Positions 44,201 through 54,681 of a stretch of 64,000 nt of DNA are shown piece by piece. Each line of letters begins with the position of its first letter. The stretch's first letter is position 1. Origin of the DNA: Ganoderma boninense. Taxonomy: Eukaryota > Basidiomycota > Agaricomycetes > Polyporales > Polyporaceae. The position numbers were made by a program, and so were the translations under genes. Where the stretch lies: the NCBI GenBank assembly GCA_002900995.3, contig CM035308.1:2542001-2606000 (forward strand), in the 5' to 3' direction. Under the pieces are notes generated by a model, which saw only the letters and a list, made by a program, of their open reading frames with translations, was not told the origin of the DNA and made no database searches.

Positions 44201-44676
44201 ACATACGGCGGGCATCCCGGACTTTCTCTCCCTTCGGAGCCTGAGCCTTGGCTTTGCGTTCACGGTGAGCGAACTGAGCAAAACTATAGTTGGATACAGT
44301 GGCATCCACGCGATTTCGAGCAGACTTGGTCTCGAACCTCTCTGAACGGTAACTTTCATGGGTGCGCTGATGAAGTTTGTGAGAGAGAGGACGTCAAGGT
44401 TCCGTGTATCGAAGTCCAAGCCTCAGAGTCTCCAATGTTCTCGTTCTGCAGGTCATGTCTTCTGCATACGTGCTGTCCACCTGTTTTCACAATGATAGGT
44501 GGCCATTGAACTTCGTGATCCGAGTACTCTAGTATCCACTTCGCTGATTTGATATTAGAATCTCAGCTGCTTCTTCTCGGATGCGACACTTCGGTGTCTG
44601 AACTTGAAGCTTGAAGGTTCGCCATGTGTGTATATAGAAAGTGCCGTTGTGAAAGCAGCTGTCAGGTCAGCCTCAC
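44201..44676 (-). pseudogene. upstream part of the gene interrupted by the Plavaka element
   Basis: The minus strand reads SNYSFAQFAHRERKAKAQAP and ends RRMSRFDCDGWPRGLH at the transposon junction, continuing logically into 29566-29192 on the far side. The sequence upstream of about 44,340 shows no clear start. The identity of the disrupted gene is uncertain. Confidence 0.4.
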
Positions 44677-46030
44677 ATCAGGAAAAAAAAGGTTGCCTCC
44701 GTAGGCGTCTGTAGCCTACAGAGTTTTGTAGCCCGCGTAGACAAGTCCCAATTCTGTGAAACGCTGTACTGTCACGCCACCCCTCTGTAGTCCTCCATAA
44801 ACGCGCTGTAAATGCCTGTAGAACCAGGTAGAGGGAATACATTCGCATCCTGCCTTGCATTTGATAGACACACTGGCTAGAAATTGTACAGAAGCAAATA
44901 TATTATTTGACCAGCAACACTAAGACGTGCAATACAAAGCGCTATTCTACGGAACGCGGCCTCTAATACAGCACCCCGGGCCCTACCTCCAAGCCACGAG
45001 GTCTCAGTACGCTATACACGCCTCGACGTGGTCAAGACAGGGATGGAAGCACGGAGCACAGACCCACCTACGCCATTCACTGCACACGGAGATCACACGT
45101 ACACTAGAGGGTCCATGGTATCGTGCACTTCTAGACTCACCTGTACTCCGCGACAACGCACTCTCAGGCCAGTCACTGACTCCGATGCACTACACAGGCA
45201 AACACGATCCAGGCTGCCGGAGAAAACAATATTGAAGACTTACAGCGGGTGAACAGTGCGCAAAGCAGGGAATAAGGCTCAGCCGCTCGGGGCATGCTCG
45301 CGTTACACAAGCACCATCGACGCAGGCACAAGCCAAGATCCCCAACTTAGAGGACGGTTCAGGTTCTCCGAGTCTAGTAAGTGCGTACCTGAGTGATGAG
45401 CCTTCGTGTATCTTCATGGGCTACCTTACTCCTGGACTCCATAGCCACTGTTGCCAGTTCCATGTTCTGGAGCCTGAGCGCGGTGCTGCCAGTGGGAGAC
45501 GTGAGGGACGCGAGGGACTCGGAGAACGTGGGGGGCAGTGATTGAAATGCCGGTAGGCGAGGCAGTAGCCCGCACAGAAATGACAGAAACTAAGAGGTAA
45601 AGAGACAGGAGACCGAGGCGCAGACAAGGGAGGGGGATGCGAGCAAGCTACGAGCGAGTTCGACAGTGTTGAAAACTTTGCGCTGCGTCGGACTTGCATC
45701 AGCTCCCTTGGCAACTGTAGCGCCCACTTCAGGGCAGGCTTGCTCTTACTTGGGCGCCCTGCAAACCGATGACAGCCGGCTCCTGGAACATTGCGCAAAA
45801 ACTCTTCTGTGCTGCTTTCCACAGCCATGGATGGTCGAATGAGATTCCTGGTGATGTCCCTTCAATTCTATAGGCTAAATTTTCAGCACAAGGATTACCT
45901 GATTTTCGACTGATTGTACACGGAGTACAGGACACTACAGCGACCTATAGAGCTCACTGTGTGAACTACATAGACTACGGAGCCTATATGGCTCCTAGTG
46001 GTAGCTCTGTAGGAAATCCTTTTTCCTGAT
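44677..46030. mobile_element. 1.35 kb non-autonomous inverted-repeat element, copy 1
   Basis: Begins ATCAGGAAAAAAAAGG and ends inversely with CCTTTTTCCTGAT. The copy at 54682-56034 is almost identical over its full length. Subterminal CTGTAG/CTACAG motifs recur (four near the left end, at least two near the right). No transposase is encoded. A 135-codon minus-strand frame (45421-45828) is Pro/Ser/Arg-rich and probably not a gene. Sharing 11 terminal bases with the Plavaka right end suggests mobilisation by that kind of transposase. Confidence 0.8.
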
Positions 46031-47016
46031 GCAGTAAAACGTGCAAGTTCTAGAATACCCCACCTAAATCGACCCCCATATCCGCCACCTTGCAGGAGCC
46101 CAATCCATACCTGTGTGGTGCCAATTCGGACGCGAAACTTTTCGTGTCCTGCGGGGAAGTTGTAGAGTGCGTAGAAGTGGAGTATGTCAAGGTCTGCACG
46201 TTTCGGAATCTGGGGCGCTATGGTGGTGGTGTCGTAGGCGCTCTCCTCTTACTGCGAATGGCAGTCTGGCCGCCTGGTCACGTCGAACGACCGCGATCAT
46301 GACCTGCACCTTTTCCATAGAAGACTACTACCTCTGTCTTCACTCCCACCATCCCTGCTCTCGATCGAATCTCTCTCTGATTTCCGGCCTTGCCATGTTT
46401 CAAGGGGGTTCTCAACGACATTCATGACTCGCACGCTTGGTCTCTGCTAGTACTGTTGACTCGATGGCCGCTGGCGGCAGCGGCTGCCCTTCCCGACGAT
46501 TCTACACTACAGAACCAGCTGCCACCAACCAGGCACGTCTTTCTACCAAGCTTCGATAAAGATAAGGATCTAGAGTAGCAGGTGAGTTGCGATCGCAGAA
46601 ATATTGAGAACTCCCCAAGTCCATTCCTTTACACCCTTCAAGTGATAGTCTCCCTGCAGATGTATCGATTCCTCTTTCAAATGCCCGGTGGCAAAACCAT
46701 TTTTCGGAGGACTCCTTCCTAGGTGGAGATGACCTTGTCAGTGCTTGTGTCAATAGGAACCATCGGCGGCGAGTGGTGCTTCTCTTTTAGTTTTCAGACT
46801 TCCACTCGAACATTTTGTGGCACTTGACAAGGCCCAATCCGCCAATGAAGTCGAGATGATGCACGGTTTTCCACTTATGGGACATACTCATTACAGTCAT
46901 CTTGCTTGCATTCGACACCGGAGGGTTATAAGGTCGTGGGCACCACACATCCGTATAAATGCACCTGTCGCACTGACAGTAGCTGCAAGTTCTTCTGCCC
47001 CCCCCCCCGCTTCGAC
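46031..47016. other. upstream region of esterase 2
   Basis: No gene is supported. From about 46,800 onward it is related to the esterase 1 upstream region, including a TATA-like CGTATAAATG at about 46951 and a C-run just before the ATG. Confidence 0.5.
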
Positions 47017-47994
47017 ATGTTCTTGCCATCGCTCTTCTTGGTGCCATTCATCATCGGAGCCGCGTCTGCCGTGCCGCCCTTACAAGAGCCGCTGGGATGG
47101 TCACGGCCGCAATCCTGGGGCCCAACAAGTCACCCAGCTCCTTCCATCCAGCTCGACCACGGTAGCTTCAAAGGAACTTCGGACGGCAAAGTCGACAGGT
47201 TCTTGGGCATTCCATTCGCGAAACCGCCGTGGGTGGTCCTTCATGCACTGCCCACATGAGCCACGACTGACGCTCTTTGTCCGTCTTGCAGAACGGGGAA
47301 CCTCCGCTTCAGCCTTCCGGTCGCGGTGGACCCTTACAACGGCACACATGCGGCAACCGCGTTTGGGCCTGCTTGTCCGCAGCAGTCCTTTACGGTCCCA
47401 GCCGTGCCAGAATGGGTCCAAAAGCCCGTTGATTTGATCGTGAACAAGTTTTACGGAAGGATCACTCGGTCCTCCGAGGACTGTGAGTTTCACTTCATTC
47501 AGTGTGCATGTTTCCCAGACACTGACGGAATTGAAATCGAAGGCCTTTCTCTCAATGTTGTCGTCCCCGCGGGGACAAAGCCTGGCGCGAAGTTGCCGGT
47601 TGTAGTCGTGAGTACCGTATACGATCGCATACCATTAGGCTTGAATTGAGTATACGGATGGCCGTCTAGTGGATTTTTGGAGGTAGGTTGCGGATACTCA
47701 GGAAGCAACAATCGACGTTGACGTTTTCGGAAGGTGGCTTTGAGCTTGGGGGAACGAACATGTGAATTCCAATCCTCGCCCGTTTTTAAAGCATAACTGA
47801 CGTGCCTTCCCAGCTATGATGGAGGGGTCATCGTGAAGCGGTCGATCAAGCTAAAGGAACCCATTATCTACGTGAGCATGAACTATCGGTGAGCCCCTAA
47901 CAGTACTCCACACCATGGACTCGGAGACTTATCCTTGTTTCAGGGTGTCCGGTAAGAATGCGCATTACAAGAGTAGATAAATGCATGCTTACCA

Positions 47995-48454
47995 TGTCAT
48001 GAACGGCACGCTCGGCGCCTACCCCGGCGTCTCTCTTTCCCTTTTTGGACTGTTTGCCTCCCGCGTCATCCTTATTGTCCTCCGTTGTTTAGCAAACCCG
48101 TCCCTTGTTCTCGCAGTACAATAACTCCTGTTACCCATTGTTCCTGTCGTCATTGTACTACATACCATTGTTCTTCCACTGGTTCCCGTGTCCATAGTTA
48201 CCTATTGTCCCCGGTTCCCATTGTCCGTTACATGTATATAAGGCCTGTACTTCGCTACCTGGAGACCTCAGTTTCGACCTCTTGTCTCCAGGTAAGCCTT
48301 GCTGTATTCTTGCTCGTTACTTACTCGCTCAATACATCTTGTCTCCAGCCTGACTGTCGAGCCCTGCTCCGCTCTCGCTGCACAAGTGCTCGTCGACGCC
48401 CTTGCTCGTCTCGTAAGCCTCCTCCCTGATCTTACTCGACAGCCAGTCGTAACA
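47995..48454 (+). repeat. gypsy-2 5-prime LTR
   Basis: Contains a TATA box (ATGTATATAAGG, about 48231) followed by the probable transcript start region and the repeated element CTTGTCTCCAGGT/CTTGTCTCCAGCC. Ends CCAGTCGTAACA. Confidence 0.92.
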
Positions 48455-48843
48455 TTAGGTCGAAACTTCTACACGAGCACTGGCGTACTCCACCCACACT
48501 CTTTCCCTCTCGTACGGTACGCACTTTGATCCTCTGTGTTGGCCTAGCGTAGTGCGCGCTCTAGTCACACCATCGGACGTGGTCTCGGCGCAACCTGAGG
48601 CTTGCCACTCCCAAGTGGTACAGTACGCGGAAAGCTCCTAACACGAGACCCCGGTACTGACAGAAGTGGTCCGCCTCACGGCGTGGGAGGCTAGAGAAAG
48701 GCGGCGAAACAAAGCCAAGACAGAACACCCTTGGGCCCGTGTCCCTTGGGCTAAGACACAGCAATAGGCCGAGGAGGCTGAGCAGACAGTGTTGGATCGT
48801 GCACCTGCCGTTTCATTCCTAGGATAAGGAAGCGAGATTCAAC

Positions 48844-50274
48844 ATGGCTTGCCAAGCCTGGGGACACGTATTTCACCCCACTGCAGTACAGGACGAGTAC
48901 TGGGACGAAGATAAGCAAGCCTGGTACTACTGCGAGGAGCAACCGTGCCCCCACCGATCACACACATTCAACGATACTCTTGAAACTCGCGAAGGCATCA
49001 CCCCTAGACTCCTCACCACCAAAGAACAGGAAGTCCTAATCCGCGCAAAGATCACAAACCCACCAGCACCTGCACCTCGAGATCCAAGCCGACCCCCAGC
49101 TCGCCAAGCCGCCCTCATCGCATCCAGGAACCCCTCATCCCGCCCTGCCTCACGCCCTACCTCACAACCCCAGAGTCGTGTCCAAAGTCGAATCCCCAGT
49201 CCTGCACGATCGACAGGGTCTCCCATCCTTGACAAGACTCTTGAACGCGTTACAGAGCGTCTTGGACAGCGACGAACCTCGACTCCCGCAACCCCCATTG
49301 CTTCAACTTCTAAACTCCCAAAGGCAGAGAAAAAGCCAGAAGTAAAGAAGGAACCCAAGCAAGAGACCATCAGCCTCAACACTCCACAACCCTCATCCTC
49401 TTCATCAGCTGCACCCAGTCGAGCGTCCACACCCGCCATGACTACCCCTGCCCCCGCTCCACCGTTCGACACCTCCAAGCTCCTCTCCCAGATCGCCCCA
49501 CGTGAATACGATGGAAAATCCGCACAGGATGGTCTCCGCTTTGTGTCCGCCGCTCAGATCTACTACAACACCCTTACGGCGGTAGCAGTTGGCACACCTA
49601 GCGACGTCATATGGATGACCATCCTCAGTAAGCTCACGGAAGGAGCAGCAGCCTGGGCTGGCCCCCACATTGTAAAGCTCGCCGGTGGAACTAGTCCTTG
49701 GGCAGACTATGGCGCGTTCAGCACGGCCTTCAAGGACCACTTCTGCGCAGCCGACGACAAGGAGGCTGCCATCGCTGAACTGGTCAAGCTCTGCAAGGCA
49801 TACCGCAAGGTCGGCACAGTCCAGGAGTATACGGCGCAGTTCAATGCAGCTGCAGCGCGGACCGGCTTCGGCGACGAGGACAAACGCGAACGCTACCGCT
49901 CTGGCCTGCCTCCCAGGCTTCGGGATGTCCTCGCCACCAGTGCTCACGACATCTCGGACCTCACCAAAATCCAGAAGGTGGCGCTGTCGCTCGACCAGGC
50001 CCTCGTCACCAGAGAGGAAGAACGGCCGAAGTCATTTGGATGGAAGAAGAAGGGGGAGAAGGCGGCTGCTACTGGGAAGAAGCTGTTTCCAGGGAACTGC
50101 TACATCTGTGGCCAACCTGGACATCGCAAGTATGACTGTCCGCGGTTGAAGAGTCAGCAAGCTGCTTCCTCATCCACTACGACTACGGAAGTGGCGGCTC
50201 TCCAGGCCCAGGTCAAGGCTATGGAGGAGAAACTTGCGGCCTTTTCGGCTGCTGAGAAGAAGGAGGGTTTCTGA
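48844..50274 (+). CDS. gypsy-2 gag
   Basis: A 476-aa retroelement capsid/nucleocapsid protein. The N-terminal segment (about 1-60) is unusual, with ACQAWGHVFHPTAV and Cys/His residues. Residues 60-190 are Pro/Ser-rich and disordered. Residues 210-400 form the gag domain (WMTILSKLTEGAAAWAGPHI, TVQEYTAQFNAAAARTGF). A canonical zinc knuckle, CYICGQPGHRKYDC, and a short coiled coil close the protein. The stop codon TGA (50272-50274) directly follows a GGGTTTC heptamer, and pol continues in the -1 frame. Confidence 0.92.
   Translation: MACQAWGHVFHPTAVQDEYWDEDKQAWYYCEEQPCPHRSHTFNDTLETREGITPRLLTTKEQEVLIRAKITNPPAPAPRDPSRPPARQAALIASRNPSSRPASRPTSQPQSRVQSRIPSPARSTGSPILDKTLERVTERLGQRRTSTPATPIASTSKLPKAEKKPEVKKEPKQETISLNTPQPSSSSSAAPSRASTPAMTTPAPAPPFDTSKLLSQIAPREYDGKSAQDGLRFVSAAQIYYNTLTAVAVGTPSDVIWMTILSKLTEGAAAWAGPHIVKLAGGTSPWADYGAFSTAFKDHFCAADDKEAAIAELVKLCKAYRKVGTVQEYTAQFNAAAARTGFGDEDKRERYRSGLPPRLRDVLATSAHDISDLTKIQKVALSLDQALVTREEERPKSFGWKKKGEKAAATGKKLFPGNCYICGQPGHRKYDCPRLKSQQAASSSTTTTEVAALQAQVKAMEEKLAAFSAAEKKEGF
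50265..50271 (+). promoter_or_regulatory. candidate -1 ribosomal frameshift site
   Basis: GGGTTTC in the gag frame is split G GGT TTC, fitting the X XXY YYZ slippery pattern, and is immediately followed by the gag stop TGA. After a -1 slip the reading continues as CTG ATT AGA without a stop into the protease of pol. Confidence 0.55.
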
Positions 50275-53200
50275 TTAGAGCCGCACTGGACGCTGCGCGT
50301 GCCGGCTCTTGTAGTAATAGTCGATTTTCTGTACTGAGCTCCGCGTTTGTATATGAAGTAAATCACAGTGGTCAACACTTTCATATACCGGTACGGTTAA
50401 TCAGCAAGCAGCGACATAAGGACATAGTAGCAATGGTAGATAGTGGAGCTACTACTAAGTTTTTACATAGACGGTTCGTAGAGAAGAACCAGGTTACGAT
50501 GAGGAAGTTGGCAAGGCCAATCCCTCTGTACAACATAGATGGTACTGAGAACCGTGATGGGACGATCACGGAAGTCGCCGTGTTGGATATGGCGATTGGA
50601 GACCACCAGGAGAAGGTGGTGTTTGTGGTGACAGACATAGGAGAAGAGGATGTGATCATTGGCCTGGACTGGCTGCGCGAGCACAACCCTGAAGTAGATT
50701 GGGAACGTGGCTCGCTGTGCCTATCGAGATGTCCAGAGGCATGTCCGGCTCATCGGAAGGCATCCAAACCTGTTGAGACCAAAGCGCGTGATACGGAGGT
50801 ACGGCTTACAGCGCGCAATGGTTCTCGACGGGTGCGGAAGGCAAAGATGATGGGTAGGATATGCACGGCCGTAATGGTCGAGGAGGAGGAGGAAGATAGA
50901 CCTCCACCACCAGGTTTTCTGCCGGAATGGGATGGCACTGAGGAGTCTCTTCTCAATGCACTGGAAGATGGACGACGACTTCGAGGTACCCCTAAGATCT
51001 TTGTGTCGGCGAGCTACACGTACTCTCAACAGCTCGCTGAACAAGAGTACCAGAAGAAGGAAGTCCGCCCTGTCGAAGAGATTGTACCTCCCCAATACCA
51101 CGAGTATCTGCGTGTGTTCTCGAAAGAGGCGTCCGAACGTCTACCTGAGCACGGACCCTACGACCACGCTATAGAACTCGTACCAGATGCTAGGATGTTC
51201 CATTCCAAGGTGTACCCCCTGTCTCCCAGCGAGCAGGTCGAGCTTGACAAGTTTCTTAGTGAGAACTTGGCCAAAGGATATATTCAAGAGTCGAAGTCGC
51301 CGATGTCGTCACCGTTCTTCTTCGTTCAAAAGAAGGACGGCAGCCTACGTCCTGTACAGGACTACCGACGATTGAACGACATCACCATTAAGAACCGATA
51401 CCCGCTGCCGCTGGTGTCGGACTTGATGGATCGACTCAAGAGGGCCAAGTACTTTACAAAGCTTGACATCCGTTGGGGGTACAACAATGTGCGGATTAAG
51501 ACCGGTGATGAATGGAAGGCTGCCTTTGTTACCAATCGCGGACTGTTCGAACCGAACGTGATGTACTTCGGACTGGCTAACTCGCCCAGTACATTCTCTG
51601 CGCTCATGAACGACATCTTCAAGGACCTCATCATACTCGGCAAAATCACTATCTACCTCGACGACATCCTCATATTCACCAACGACATCGAGGAACACCG
51701 CACATTGGTGCGTGAGGTCCTGAAGCGTCTGGCGGAGCATGACCTGTTCTGCAAGCCAGAGAAGTGCGAATTCGAACAGCCTAAGGTTGAGTACCTAGGT
51801 GTGCTCGTCTCAGAGAACCGTGTGGAGATGGACCCAGTGAAGGTCAGGGGTATCGCAGAATGGCCCGTCCCTCAGAACGCCTCAGATGTACGGAAGTTCC
51901 ACGGTTTCGCAAATTTCTACAGGTGGTTCATTAAGGACTTCAGCGCAGTATGCAAACCCCTTGACCGTCTCACGGGTAATGCTCCCTGGCAATGGGGTGC
52001 CGAAGAGCAATCAGCATTCAACGAGCTCAAGCGTCGTTTCACTGAAAGCCCTGTCCTGAGCATGTATGACCCAGACCGCAAAACCCGCATTGAAGTCGAT
52101 GCATCCGGGTATGCTACCGGTGCGGTTCTGTCTCAGGAGGGGGAGGACGGCAAATGGCACCCCGTGGCTTTCCACTCTGAGTCAATGAGCGATGCGGAAC
52201 GCAACTACGAGATCTATGACAAGGAGATGCTCGCTATCATCCGTGCCCTGCAGGCCTGGCGCCACTACCTCGAAGGTCTTCCCAGTGTGTTCGAGATCCA
52301 GTCGGACCACAAGAACCTCGAGTACTGGAAGGCCGCACAAAACCTCACACGCAGGCAGGCACGTTGGGCTCTCTATCTGTCGCGGTTCGACTTTGTCATT
52401 GCACACAAGCCAGGCACCTCCAACGGTAGGGCAGATGCGCTGTCACGCAGGCCTGATTACCAGAAGGATGACGCCGATGACAACCTGAACCGAGTCATGT
52501 TGCAACCCGATCGCTTCCGAGTACTAGCAGCTAAGAGAGGGCACATGTCAGTGGTACCAGAGAAGGCACTGCTCCGCCGCATTCGAGAATGTGGAGAGCG
52601 TGAGCAGGAGGTCGCAGAGGCACTCAGCAAGCTCGATAAGCTAGGGCCAGCACGTCTACAGAACGATTTGGTGGACTGGAACACAGAACAAGGCCTGCTG
52701 CTCTACCGCGGCCGAGTTTATGTCCCCAAAGACGACGTGCTTCGAGCAGAGATAGTGCGCATTCACCACGACCTCCCGCCTGCTGGACACCCAGGCCAGG
52801 CAAAGACGGTGGAGTTGGTTACACGGAACTACTGGTGGCCGGGCATGGCAAAGTTCATCAAGGATTACGTTGAGACCTGCGACACTTGTCGCCGTGGCAA
52901 GACTTCACATGCGAAGCCACATGGTCCCCTTCAACCCAACGAGATCCCGGACGGCCCAGGCCAAGTAGTTACCTGTGACTTCATCACTGGACTGCCGGAG
53001 GTGGACGGATACAACACGCTCCAGCTTATTGCTGATCAGCATGGAAAGATGATTCACCTTATTCCATGCACCGAGGAGATCGACACGGAAGGGACCGCAG
53101 ACAACTTCATTAGAGAATGGTTCCGTCTACATGGACTCCCGCGAAAGATCATCTCTGATCGGGGGCCCCAGTTCTCTAGCAAGCTCTTCCGTGCAATCCT

Positions 53201-54047
53201 TAAAGGCCTCGACATAGAAAGCGCGTTATCCACAGCCTACCACCCACAGACGGATGGACAGTCAGAGCGATGGAACCAGGAGATAGAGGCGTACCTACAG
53301 ATGTACTGCTCAAGGCGCCGCGACGATTGGGTCAAGTGGCTACCAACAGCAGAGTACTGCTTTAACTCGCGCGTACATTCATCCACAGGGTACTCGCCGT
53401 TTTACCTCATGTACGGCTATGAACCTCAGTTCCACGTTCCGATGCTATCCACCACGGTGCCTACGGCGGATGAACGAAGAGAGGAGTTGCGGCAGGCAAG
53501 GGAGGATGCGACCTCAGCCTTAACCCTGGCAGCAGAGCGGATGAAGGAGTACTACGATCGCTATGTCTCTGCTGCTCCAGAGTTCAAGGAAGGTCAGAAG
53601 GTGTGGCTCGACACGAGGAACTTCCGTGTCCCAGGAGTCTCTCGGAAGCTGGTGGACCGGTACGCTGGCCCGTACCCTGTCAAGCGCAAGGTGGGCAACT
53701 TGGCTTACGAGCTCAAGCTCCCCAAAGACATGGGGCTCCACCCGGTGTTCCATGTGACACTCCTACACCCGCACAAAGAAAGCCAACTTCCTGGTCGGCA
53801 TCCCCCTGAACCCGCAGCTCTTGAAGTGGAAGGAGAGGAAGAGTACGAAGTAGAGGAAGTGTTAGAGTCGCGTCGGTATGGGCGGTGGAAGAAACTGCAG
53901 TATCTTGTTCACTGGAAGGGCTGGGGCCCTGAACACGATAGCTGGGAAGACGTGTCAGATCTAACAAATGCGCCAAAAGTGCTGCAAAAGTTTCATTCAA
54001 CACATCCCGACGCTCCTGGCCCTCTCAACAAGAAGACTCGATCGTGA
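50271..54047 (+). CDS. gypsy-2 pol with chromodomain
   Basis: Uninterrupted retroelement polyprotein. The frame is open from the gag stop; the first ATG, at 50433, lies just before the protease motif VDSGATTKF and leaves 1204 aa. In order: protease; reverse transcriptase with the catalytic ITIYLDDILIFT near 51650; RNase H (IEVDASGYATGAVL); integrase zinc finger (HHDLPPAGH, CDTCRRG) and DDE core (VTCDFITGLP, SDRGPQFSSKL, then the Glu region NQEIEAYLQ); and a C-terminal chromodomain (YEVEEVLESRRYGRWKKLQ, then YLVHWKGWGPEHDSWE). The chromodomain places it among chromoviruses, which target modified chromatin. Expression as a gag-pol fusion by -1 frameshift is inferred. Confidence 0.93.
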   Translation: MIRAALDAARAGSCSNSRFSVLSSAFVYEVNHSGQHFHIPVRLISKQRHKDIVAMVDSGATTKFLHRRFVEKNQVTMRKLARPIPLYNIDGTENRDGTITEVAVLDMAIGDHQEKVVFVVTDIGEEDVIIGLDWLREHNPEVDWERGSLCLSRCPEACPAHRKASKPVETKARDTEVRLTARNGSRRVRKAKMMGRICTAVMVEEEEEDRPPPPGFLPEWDGTEESLLNALEDGRRLRGTPKIFVSASYTYSQQLAEQEYQKKEVRPVEEIVPPQYHEYLRVFSKEASERLPEHGPYDHAIELVPDARMFHSKVYPLSPSEQVELDKFLSENLAKGYIQESKSPMSSPFFFVQKKDGSLRPVQDYRRLNDITIKNRYPLPLVSDLMDRLKRAKYFTKLDIRWGYNNVRIKTGDEWKAAFVTNRGLFEPNVMYFGLANSPSTFSALMNDIFKDLIILGKITIYLDDILIFTNDIEEHRTLVREVLKRLAEHDLFCKPEKCEFEQPKVEYLGVLVSENRVEMDPVKVRGIAEWPVPQNASDVRKFHGFANFYRWFIKDFSAVCKPLDRLTGNAPWQWGAEEQSAFNELKRRFTESPVLSMYDPDRKTRIEVDASGYATGAVLSQEGEDGKWHPVAFHSESMSDAERNYEIYDKEMLAIIRALQAWRHYLEGLPSVFEIQSDHKNLEYWKAAQNLTRRQARWALYLSRFDFVIAHKPGTSNGRADALSRRPDYQKDDADDNLNRVMLQPDRFRVLAAKRGHMSVVPEKALLRRIRECGEREQEVAEALSKLDKLGPARLQNDLVDWNTEQGLLLYRGRVYVPKDDVLRAEIVRIHHDLPPAGHPGQAKTVELVTRNYWWPGMAKFIKDYVETCDTCRRGKTSHAKPHGPLQPNEIPDGPGQVVTCDFITGLPEVDGYNTLQLIADQHGKMIHLIPCTEEIDTEGTADNFIREWFRLHGLPRKIISDRGPQFSSKLFRAILKGLDIESALSTAYHPQTDGQSERWNQEIEAYLQMYCSRRRDDWVKWLPTAEYCFNSRVHSSTGYSPFYLMYGYEPQFHVPMLSTTVPTADERREELRQAREDATSALTLAAERMKEYYDRYVSAAPEFKEGQKVWLDTRNFRVPGVSRKLVDRYAGPYPVKRKVGNLAYELKLPKDMGLHPVFHVTLLHPHKESQLPGRHPPEPAALEVEGEEEYEVEEVLESRRYGRWKKLQYLVHWKGWGPEHDSWEDVSDLTNAPKVLQKFHSTHPDAPGPLNKKTRS

Positions 54048-54073
54048 GGACACGATCCTTAGGAGGGGGGTAT

Positions 54074-54533
54074 TGTCATGAACGGCACGCTCGGCGCCTA
54101 CCCCGGCGTCTCTCTTTCCCTTTTTGGACTGTTTGCCTCCCGCGTCATCCTTATTGTCCTCCATTGTTTAGCAAACCCGTTCCTTGTTCTCGCAGTACAA
54201 TAACTCCTGTCACCCATTGTTCCCATCGTCATTGTACTACATACCATTGTTCTTCCACTGGTTCCCGTGTCCATAGTTACCTATTGTCCCCGGTTCCCAT
54301 TGTCCGCTACATGTATATAAGACCTGTACTTCGCTACCTGGAGACCTCAGTTTCGACCTCTTGTCTCCAGGTCAGCCTCACTGTATTCTCGCTCGTTAGT
54401 TACTCGCTCAATACATCTTGTCTCCAGCCTGACTGTCGAGCCCTGCTCCGCTCTCGCTGCACAAGTGCTCGTCGACGCCCTTGCTCATCTCGTAAGCCTC
54501 CTCCCTGATCTTACTCGACAGCCAGTCGTAACA
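54074..54533 (+). repeat. gypsy-2 3-prime LTR
   Basis: About 97 percent identical to the 5-prime LTR by eye; most differences are transitions. Followed directly by the TACCA duplication and then esterase 2 intron and exon sequence. Confidence 0.92.
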
Positions 54534-54681
54534 TACCACCGAGATTAGCTTTCGGCTTCCTCGCGAGCCAGGAAGTCAAAGATGCTGGCGTTGGCAATCT
54601 CGGCCTTCAGGACCGTCAGTAATATGCTATTCAATTATTTGGGTGCCATCTGACGGCAGCCGGATTCCATACTAGAGCGTC

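Larger units (their letters stand above)
47995..54533 (+). mobile_element. Ty3/gypsy chromodomain retrotransposon, gypsy-2
   Basis: A 6.5 kb element with 460-bp LTRs (47995-48454, 54074-54533; TGTCATG...GTAACA) and a 5-bp target duplication TACCA (47990-47994, 54534-54538). It sits in an intron of esterase 2 in the same orientation. The LTRs differ at roughly a dozen positions (about 97 percent identity by eye). Gag and pol are both uninterrupted. The purine tract AGGAGGGGGG precedes the 3-prime LTR. The coding capacity appears complete, so this copy could be autonomous. Confidence 0.93.

Noticed and set aside
45421..45828. 135-codon minus-strand frame, repeated at 55425-55832
   Set aside because: The two copies are identical only because the whole 1.35 kb element is duplicated. 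Composition is Ser/Pro/Arg-rich with no domain, and there is no independent evidence for coding.
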